From the NCBI GenBank assembly GCA_041397825.1, contig JAWKVX010000003.1:434001-498000 (forward strand): a stretch of DNA of 64,000 nucleotides, written 5' to 3'. Position 1 is the stretch's first letter, and every line of letters starts with the position of its first letter. The notes under the pieces are model-generated. The model was not told the origin of the DNA, ran no database searches, and saw only the letters and a list, made by a program, of their open reading frames with translations. The position numbers were made by a program, and so were the translations under genes. This DNA is from JANNSX01 sp041397825 (GTDB lineage: Bacteria > Pseudomonadota > Alphaproteobacteria > Rhizobiales > Hyphomicrobiaceae). Positions 58,441 through 64,000 of this stretch are shown here, piece after piece.

Positions 58441-59178
58441 ATGAGACCCAGACGGACCGAGCCGCCGAAATCAGCCGGCAAGGCAGCGCTCTACGAGGAC
58501 TTGAAGCGCCAGATCCTGACGCTCGAGCTGACACCCGACCAAGATCTCGACGAGGCGGGCCTCAGCGAGGAGTATGGCATCTCCCGGACACCGGTGCGCG
58601 AGGTGCTGCGCCAGTTGGCGGGCGAAGGCTACGTCGTCATCCGCGAGAACCGCGGCGCGCGCGTGATTCCGATGTCGCTGGAGCGGCTCCGCGAATATTT
58701 CCTGCTGGCGCCGATCATCTACGAGGCCGTCGGTCGGCTGGCCGCGCAGAATGCAACGGCCGCACAGCTTGCTGAGCTCAAGACCTGCCAGGACCGATTC
58801 CGACGTGCGGTCACAGCTCTCGATAGCGATACCATGAACCTCGAGAACAAACGCTTTCACGCCATCATCGGCGAGATGGCGCATAGCGTATACTTGATGC
58901 CCAGCTACGAAAGGCTGGAAATCGATCACGCCCGGATTGGCCGAACGTTCTTCCGGCCGACTGACGAACAGATGGAAAAGAACCTGGCGACCGTCTGCCG
59001 GCACCATGACCAGTTCATCGAGGCGATTGCCAAGCGCGACGAGGTCGCGATGGTCCGGCTGTCGACGGAGCATCATGAGTTGTCGCGACGCACCATGGAG
59101 AAATACGTCGCGCCCAAGGAAATGAAAAGTGAAGCCAATGCGCGGTCCGCCAAGCTACGCCAGCGGCAACCCGCCTGA
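58441..59178 (+). CDS. GntR-family transcriptional regulator (FCD type)
   Basis: The 245-residue protein has the GntR winged helix (about 15-80: LYEDLKRQILTLELTPDQDL, EYGISRTPVREVLRQLAGEG) and the FCD-type effector domain (about 90-220). The latter starts SLERLREYFLLAPIIYEAVG and has histidines in LENKRFHAII and CRHHDQF, which in this family coordinate a metal that helps ligand binding. It is divergent from the importer genes and followed 67 bases later by the DapA-family gene. It is therefore a likely local regulator of both sides. Confidence 0.94.
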   Translation: MRPRRTEPPKSAGKAALYEDLKRQILTLELTPDQDLDEAGLSEEYGISRTPVREVLRQLAGEGYVVIRENRGARVIPMSLERLREYFLLAPIIYEAVGRLAAQNATAAQLAELKTCQDRFRRAVTALDSDTMNLENKRFHAIIGEMAHSVYLMPSYERLEIDHARIGRTFFRPTDEQMEKNLATVCRHHDQFIEAIAKRDEVAMVRLSTEHHELSRRTMEKYVAPKEMKSEANARSAKLRQRQPA

Positions 59179-59245
59179 TGGAGCCGCCAGCACAGGGCGA
59201 TCGTCGAAACGGCAGCTTCGTCAAATCAAGAGAGGGATTTCGATC

Positions 59246-60190
59246 ATGCGCTTCAAAGGTGTCATCCCGCCGGTCACTACGCCGTTCAAGGCTGACATGT
59301 CCATCGACTGGGACGGTTTCCGGGCTATGAACGAGCATCTGATCGCCGCCGGCGTCGACGGCATCATCGTCGGCGGCACGACAGGTGAGTACTATGCCCA
59401 GACCCGCGAGGAGCGCGTCGCCTCGATCAAGGCGGCGCGTGAGACGATAAAGGGCCGGGTGCCGATGATCGTCGGAGTCGGCGCCATCCGCACGGAGGAT
59501 TGTTGTGACTATGCGGTCGCGGCCAAGGAGAACGGCGCCGACGGCATCCTGATCGGCTCGCCCTATTACGCCGTGCCGACCCAGCTCGAGCTGGCGAACC
59601 ATGCCTTGGCCATCGATCGGGCGGCGGGCCTGCCGATCATGCTCTACAACTACCCCGGCCGTACCGGCACAATGATGGATCAGGAATTCTTCGATCGCGT
59701 CGGCCGCAGTGCCAATTTCCGCGCGATCAAGGAGAGCAGCGGCAGCGCCAACCAGCTGCACATGCTGGCGCGTGACTATCCAGCCATCGACATCTTCTGC
59801 GGCATGGACGATCAGGCGCTCGAGTTCTTCGCCTGGGGCGCCAAGGGCTGGGTCTGCGGCGGCGGCAACTGTCTGCCAGACGAGCACATCGCGCTTTATC
59901 GGGCTTGCGCCATCGAGAACGACTTCGTCAAAGGCCGCCGCATCATGTCGGCGCTCTTGCCGTTCATGCGCGTGCTCGAGCAGGGCGGCAAGTTCGTCCA
60001 GAGCATCAAGTATGGTTGTGAGCTTGCGGGGTTGCCGGCGGGGCCGGTCAGAAAGCCCATGCGCGGCCTCGACACCGACCAGAAGCGCGAGCTGGAGATC
60101 ACCATTCGGACGGTCAAGACCGTGGTCGCGCACATCCTCAACGAGAGCAAGAGTGGGAGAACCGGCAATGTCGTTGCTCTTAACGCGTGA
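59246..60190 (+). CDS. DapA-family lyase (dihydrodipicolinate synthase/N-acetylneuraminate lyase fold)
   Basis: The 314-residue TIM barrel has MRFKGVIPPVTTPFKAD, IIVGGTTGEYYAQT, the Tyr in LYNYPGRTGT and the Schiff-base lysine in FRAIKESSGS. It differs from the housekeeping dapA (34860) in these core segments and is longer at the C-terminus. Such paralogues act as 2-keto-acid aldolases or as deaminases/dehydratases in amino-acid or hydroxyproline-type catabolism. In this cluster it may cleave or deaminate the carbon skeleton. The aldehyde dehydrogenase start lies within its last 23 bases. Confidence 0.87.
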   Translation: MRFKGVIPPVTTPFKADMSIDWDGFRAMNEHLIAAGVDGIIVGGTTGEYYAQTREERVASIKAARETIKGRVPMIVGVGAIRTEDCCDYAVAAKENGADGILIGSPYYAVPTQLELANHALAIDRAAGLPIMLYNYPGRTGTMMDQEFFDRVGRSANFRAIKESSGSANQLHMLARDYPAIDIFCGMDDQALEFFAWGAKGWVCGGGNCLPDEHIALYRACAIENDFVKGRRIMSALLPFMRVLEQGGKFVQSIKYGCELAGLPAGPVRKPMRGLDTDQKRELEITIRTVKTVVAHILNESKSGRTGNVVALNA

Positions 60191-60833
60191 CGAGTATGAG
60201 TCGCTGGCGGCGGCCATCGCCCTCCCCTCCAACGCCATGATCGACGGCAAGGCGCGCCCGTCGCTCGGCGGCGACACGTTCGACACGATCAACCCGGCGA
60301 CCGGCAATCCGCTCGACCCGGTCAATCGGCTCGGCGCCATCGTCTCGAAGGAGCAGTACGACCGCATTCTCGGGTATATACGGAGGGGCAAAGCCGAAGG
60401 CGCGCGCGTGGTGCTCGGTGGCGAGGCGATCACCTCCGGCGATGGCTATTTCATTGCGCCGACGATCTTCGACAACGTCCGGCCCGAGATGACGATCGCG
60501 CAAGACGAGATCTTCGGCCCCGTGCTCTCGATCATCACGGTCGCCAATGCCGAGGAGGCGGTCAAGGTCGCCAACGATACGTCCTATGGCTTGGCCGCCT
60601 CGATCTTCACCTCGAATGTCCGCCGCGCGCACCGCATGGCGCGTGCCATCAAAGCCGGGACCGTCACCGTCAACTGCTATGGCGAGGGCGACATCACCAC
60701 ACCCTTCGGCGGTTACAAGGCCTCCGGCTTCGGCGGCCGCGACAAATCCATTCACGCGCATGACCAATACACGGAGATGAAAACGATCTGGCTCGACGTC
60801 AGCGATCCGGCGGCTGGCGCAACGACCAGCTGA
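60168..60833 (+). pseudogene. Aldehyde dehydrogenase gene with large internal in-frame deletion
   Basis: The remaining 221 codons begin MSLLLTRDEYESLAAAIAL, with FDTINPATGNPL as in normal N-termini. They jump at about 60309-60320 straight to DPVNRLGAIVSKEQYDRILG and continue with the normal C-terminus (GYFIAPTIFDNV, AQDEIFGPVLSI, TVTVNCYGEGD). An intact family member has about 490-500 residues. The lost middle part of roughly 270 codons contains the NAD-binding core and the catalytic cysteine and glutamate, so no dehydrogenase activity is expected. The frame is still open, so the deletion is either recent or an assembly artefact. It overlaps the DapA-family gene by 23 bases and stands 11 bases before the oxidoreductase gene. 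Confidence 0.85.
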
Positions 60834-60844
60834 GCGGGGCCCGC

Positions 60845-62173
60845 ATGAGCGAGCATCGCGCGCGCCGGATCCCGGCCGACCTCAGGGGCTCGGGCTGGTA
60901 CGAGATCCTCGAACCGCCTGATCCCCCACGCCAGCTCGAGGGGTCGCAAACAGCAGACTGGGTCATCGTCGGTGCGGGCTTTGCCGGTCTCGCCGCGGCG
61001 CGACGCCTGACCAAGCGCCGACCCGGCGACAAGATCGCCCTGATCGACGCACAGCGCATCGGCTGGGGCGCCGCCGGCCGCAATTCCGGCTTCATGATCG
61101 ATTTGCCGCACGATCTGGCGAGCGAAGCCTATGGTGGGGCCAGCGCTCAGAATATTGCCGAGATCAAGCTCAACCGGACGGCGATAGTCTTTGCTCGTGA
61201 AGCTGCCGAGGAGATCGGGCTGCCTCGAAGCGTCTTTGATTCGTGCGGCAAGTATCATGGGGCAACGGACGGCCACGGGCTCGAGACGCTACGGACCTTC
61301 GAGACGCATCTCTCCTCGCTCGGCGAGCCCTATCAGACGCTCGATGCCGGCGACATGAAGCGCATTACGGGTACGGACTACTATGCCGGCGGCAGCCACA
61401 TGCCGGGGACCGTCATCATCCAGCCCGCCGCTTATGTGCGCGCATTGGCGGGCAGCCTCGGCCCCAATGTGGCGATCTACGAGAGCTCGCCGGTGCTGCG
61501 CTTCGAGACCGGCGCCACGCATATGGTCCACACGCCAAAGGGCCGCATTGCGGCGCCGCGGCTCATCCTCACCGTCAACGGTCACATCGAGAGCTTCGGC
61601 TTCTTCGAGCGTCGCCTGATGCATGTGTTTCTCTACGGCAGCATGACGCGGCGGCTCACGGCGGACGAGATCCGCAAACTCGGCGGGGAGCCGGCTTGGG
61701 CGCTCATTCCCGCCGACCCGCGCGGCTCGACGATCCGCCGGTTGCACGAGGATCGCATCCTGGTTCGCAACTCCGCAACCTACAATCCGGACATGAACCC
61801 GACCACCCGCGACATTCAACGCTTCGCTCCAGTGCACGACGCCTCCTTTCGCGCCCGCTTTCCGATGCTGTCGGATGTCACAATGGAGCATCGCTGGGCC
61901 GGCCATCTCTGTCTCTCTCTCAACAACGTGCCGGCTTTCGGCGAGATCGCCGAGCGGGTCTATTCGGCCTGCTGCTGCAATGGTCTCGGCATTGCCAAGG
62001 GGACGCTCGGCGGCATGGCGATCGCTGACCTCGCGTCAGGCGCGGGTGGTGCGCATGTCGAGGCGCTGCTGGCCCTTCCCCCGCCGAAACGTCTCTATCC
62101 CGAGCCCTTCATGACACTCGGAGCGCGCGCGAAGATTTGGTGGATGCAGCGGCAGGCCGGGAAGGACAAATAA
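60845..62173 (+). CDS. FAD-dependent oxidoreductase, DAO family (copy 2, paired with MttB-like gene)
   Basis: The 442-residue protein shows VIVGAGFAGLAAARRLTKRR, AAGRNSGFMIDLPHDL and, at the C-terminus, RFPML followed by CCNGLGIAKGTLGGMAIADL. These are DAO-family features. It is the paralogue of the protein at 3119-4444: the order of motifs, the W-x-E/D-I-L tail before the FAD motif, GKYH, SLGEPYQTLD and MTRRLTADE match. An N-methylated or secondary amine is the expected substrate. It lies 11 bases after the deleted ALDH gene and 19 bases before the MttB-like gene, in one operon. Confidence 0.88.
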   Translation: MSEHRARRIPADLRGSGWYEILEPPDPPRQLEGSQTADWVIVGAGFAGLAAARRLTKRRPGDKIALIDAQRIGWGAAGRNSGFMIDLPHDLASEAYGGASAQNIAEIKLNRTAIVFAREAAEEIGLPRSVFDSCGKYHGATDGHGLETLRTFETHLSSLGEPYQTLDAGDMKRITGTDYYAGGSHMPGTVIIQPAAYVRALAGSLGPNVAIYESSPVLRFETGATHMVHTPKGRIAAPRLILTVNGHIESFGFFERRLMHVFLYGSMTRRLTADEIRKLGGEPAWALIPADPRGSTIRRLHEDRILVRNSATYNPDMNPTTRDIQRFAPVHDASFRARFPMLSDVTMEHRWAGHLCLSLNNVPAFGEIAERVYSACCCNGLGIAKGTLGGMAIADLASGAGGAHVEALLALPPPKRLYPEPFMTLGARAKIWWMQRQAGKDK

Positions 62174-62192
62174 CATAGAAAGGCAATCTTCA

Positions 62193-63764
62193 ATGACGCT
62201 CAGCTCCCCCCAGAACGCTCAGCCCGGCACCGCGCGCCGCGGCGGCCGCGAAGCACGACGAGAAATCAGGTCCGATCGTCGAACGCGGATGCTGCCCGCC
62301 TTGAAGCGCAATCTGCCGCTCGTCGAGCCGATGTCGGCAGAGCAAGTCGAAAAGATCGACGCTGCCGCCATGAATATCCTCGAGGAGGTCGGCATCGTCT
62401 TCCGCGATCCGCAGGCCCTCGACGATTGGCGCCGAGTGGGAGCGGATGTGCGCGAGGGCGCGCGCGTGCATCTCGATCGCGACCTCGTGCGTGAGCTGGT
62501 CTCCTCGATCCCGTCGAGCTTCACCTATCACGCGCGCAATCCGGAGAACAATCTGCCTTTCGGGAACGAGCACTCGATCTTCATTCCCATGGCCGGAGCA
62601 CCCTACATCCGAGATCTCGACGACAAGCGCCGCGGCTCGACGCTCGGTGACCTCGTTCTGCTGCAGAAACTCGCGCATATGAGCCCTGCACTGCATTCGC
62701 TCTCGCACAATATCGTCGAGCCGATGGATGTCGTGGTATCGCACCGGCATTTGCAGATCACCTACTCTCAGATGAAAACGTCGGACAAGACATTCATGGG
62801 CGTGGCGACCTCTCCTCGCAACGCAGAGGACGTCCTCGACATGGTCGAGATTCTCTTCGGGCGGGAGTTCATGGAGGGTCATCCGGTCGTCACCGGCAAT
62901 GCCAATTGCAACTCGCCGCTCGTTTGGGACGAGGCGATGCTCGGGGCGATTCGCGCCTTCTCTCGCCGCAACCAGCCGATTCTCTGCTCGCCCTTCGTGC
63001 TAGGCGGTGCCAACACCCCGGCCTCCACCGCACCGGCTGTCGCCCAGCTCCATGCCGAGGCATTGTCGGCCCTCGCCTACACGCAGGTGGTACGAAAGGG
63101 CGCCCCGGCGATTTACGGCCACTACCTGTCGACGGTCTCGATGGCGTCCGGCGCACCGATGGCGGGCACGCCCGAGATTTCACTCATGAACTTCATGGTC
63201 GGCCAGTTGGCACGGCGCTACAACGTGCCGTGGCGCACATCGAACACGCTCGGTGGATCGAAAATCCTGGACGCCCAGGCAGGCTATGAGAGCGCCTCCA
63301 CCATGATGGCCGTTCTGCTTGCCGGCGCCAACTATCTCTGGCACTCGGCAGGCTGGAACGAGGGTGGATTGCACTGCTCTGTCGCCAAGTTCGTCGTCGA
63401 CGCGGAACAGTGTGCCATGGGCTACCGCATGGCTGAAGGCATCCGCTGGGACGACTTCGACGAAGCGTTGGCGGCCGTGCGCGATATCGGGCCAGGGGGG
63501 CATTACCTCGGTCATCCGCACACACAGGCCAACTTCCAGCGCGCGTTCTTCATGCCCAAGCTTTTCGACAACAACTCATTCGAACAATGGAGTCACTCGG
63601 GGGCTGAGGATACGACTCAGCGCGCCCTGAGCGAGGCTCGCAAGCTCATCTCCGCCTACGAGGAACCGAAACTAGATCCGGGTATCGACGAGGCCTTGCG
63701 CGCCTACATCGCGCGCCGCGAGCGTGAGATTCCCGCCGTCGAAGCGATCAACAACGAATTCTGA
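62193..63764 (+). CDS. Trimethylamine methyltransferase-like protein (MttB superfamily), copy 2
   Basis: The 523-residue protein has MttB-type blocks: AAMNILEEVGIVFRDPQAL, VVSHRHLQITYSQMKTSDK, ILCSPFVLGGANTPASTAPA, YGHYLSTVSMASGAPMAGTPE and the C-terminal GPGGHYLGHPHTQANFQRAFF. No in-frame amber codon is present, so it is also of the non-pyrrolysine branch. It shows only moderate similarity to the copy at 4569, so the two are separate paralogues rather than a recent duplication. Its context (DAO oxidoreductase, DapA-family lyase, importer) points to demethylation of a betaine. No corrinoid protein is adjacent. Confidence 0.88.
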   Translation: MTLSSPQNAQPGTARRGGREARREIRSDRRTRMLPALKRNLPLVEPMSAEQVEKIDAAAMNILEEVGIVFRDPQALDDWRRVGADVREGARVHLDRDLVRELVSSIPSSFTYHARNPENNLPFGNEHSIFIPMAGAPYIRDLDDKRRGSTLGDLVLLQKLAHMSPALHSLSHNIVEPMDVVVSHRHLQITYSQMKTSDKTFMGVATSPRNAEDVLDMVEILFGREFMEGHPVVTGNANCNSPLVWDEAMLGAIRAFSRRNQPILCSPFVLGGANTPASTAPAVAQLHAEALSALAYTQVVRKGAPAIYGHYLSTVSMASGAPMAGTPEISLMNFMVGQLARRYNVPWRTSNTLGGSKILDAQAGYESASTMMAVLLAGANYLWHSAGWNEGGLHCSVAKFVVDAEQCAMGYRMAEGIRWDDFDEALAAVRDIGPGGHYLGHPHTQANFQRAFFMPKLFDNNSFEQWSHSGAEDTTQRALSEARKLISAYEEPKLDPGIDEALRAYIARREREIPAVEAINNEF

Positions 63765-63774
63765 GGAAAACCGA

Positions 63775-64000
63775 ATGACGCACTTTGCAGGCAAGACCGC
63801 GCTCGTTACCGGCGCTGCTGGCGGCATTGGTGCGGCGATTGTTCGTCACCTCCGCTTCGAAGGGGCACGGGTCGCTGTCGCCGACTGCGACGTTGCAGGC
63901 ATCGAGGCCGAGGCACATCTTCCGGGCAACCTTCTGGAAGCCGCCTATGCCGATGGCTTGCCTCATGCCGCCGTCGAGGCGCTCGGCAGGCTCGACATCG
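63775..64000 (+). CDS. Short-chain dehydrogenase/reductase, partial
   Basis: The first 75 codons are present; the gene runs off the right edge. It starts MTHFAGKTALVTGAAGGIGA, the NAD(P)-binding TGxxxGIG motif of the classical SDR family, then has LGRLDI near the window end in the place of the N-N-A-G strand. It is 10 bases after the MttB-like gene and probably the next gene of the same operon. Substrate unknown. Confidence 0.85.
   Translation, partial: MTHFAGKTALVTGAAGGIGAAIVRHLRFEGARVAVADCDVAGIEAEAHLPGNLLEAAYADGLPHAAVEALGRLDI

Noticed and set aside
1..64000. CRISPR arrays, rRNA, tRNA genes and intact transposases
   Set aside because: I looked for regular short repeats, the conserved T-arm sequence in gaps and typical transposase frames and found none that I could support.

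Overview
The window looks like a chromosomal segment of a high-GC alphaproteobacterium. The housekeeping genes are of alphaproteobacterial, probably Hyphomicrobiales-like, type: TTG-started octaprenyl diphosphate synthase, glyQ, ppdK, ParE, type-5 uracil-DNA glycosylase and a LabA-like NYN protein. I cannot name the genus. I saw no tRNA, rRNA, CRISPR array, prophage or intact insertion sequence. All assignments come from reading the translations and sequence by eye, not from database searches.

Layout. (1) 0-2.3 kb: end of an acetoin-type cluster (acoX and the start of an E1-alpha gene, minus strand) and a PKHD-type 2OG-Fe dioxygenase. (2) 2.3-6.8 kb: a secreted helical protein, then a FAD (DAO-family) oxidoreductase divergent from a trimethylamine-methyltransferase-like (MttB superfamily) gene followed by a TetR regulator. 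(3) 6.8-30 kb: mixed core and accessory genes: prenyl diphosphate synthase, tRNA-modification-type methyltransferase, S49 protease, secreted caspase-like protein, VanX-like dipeptidase, glyQ, a stand-alone TIR protein, gamma-glutamylcyclotransferase, ppdK, two RTX-type secreted proteins, ruvB, a fasciclin protein, a tandem-AP2-like protein, parE, an M24 peptidase, and a Crp-family regulator overlapping a secreted trypsin-like protease. (4) 30-39.5 kb: secreted SH3b and ARPP-1-like proteins, hydrolase, Slt-type transglycosylase, dapA, smpB, a peroxiredoxin-like protein without its usual cysteines, UDG, NYN protein, folK. (5) 39.5-48.2 kb: acyl-CoA dehydrogenase, class III aminotransferase, GFA protein, TetR, and a PotDBCA-like ABC importer with a metallo-hydrolase. 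(6) 48.2-64 kb: a large catabolic region. Its minus-strand genes are two FAD oxidoreductases, a GMC oxidoreductase, a trimethylamine-dehydrogenase/N-methylproline-demethylase-like enzyme and a ProVWX-type betaine importer. Its plus-strand genes are a GntR/FCD regulator, a DapA-family lyase, an aldehyde dehydrogenase with a large internal deletion, a second DAO oxidoreductase + MttB pair, and a truncated short-chain dehydrogenase at the edge.

How the parts may fit (inference). Region 6 reads as uptake and stepwise demethylation/oxidation of a betaine-like quaternary amine. The importer brings the compound in, MttB-like and OYE-type enzymes remove N-methyl groups, and the flavoenzymes, lyase and dehydrogenases process the remaining skeleton. 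Two TNGTNNNACNA-type or related inverted repeats lie between the importer and the GntR gene and are its likely operators. The DAO+MttB pair occurs twice in the window, about 56 kb apart, in different gene orders, and neither copy has a recognisable corrinoid-protein gene nearby. This is the best candidate for an undescribed system. Other notable points are the absence of glyS from between glyQ and ppdK, the ALDH deletion, and a strong tandem-hairpin element inside the PotDBCA-like operon.
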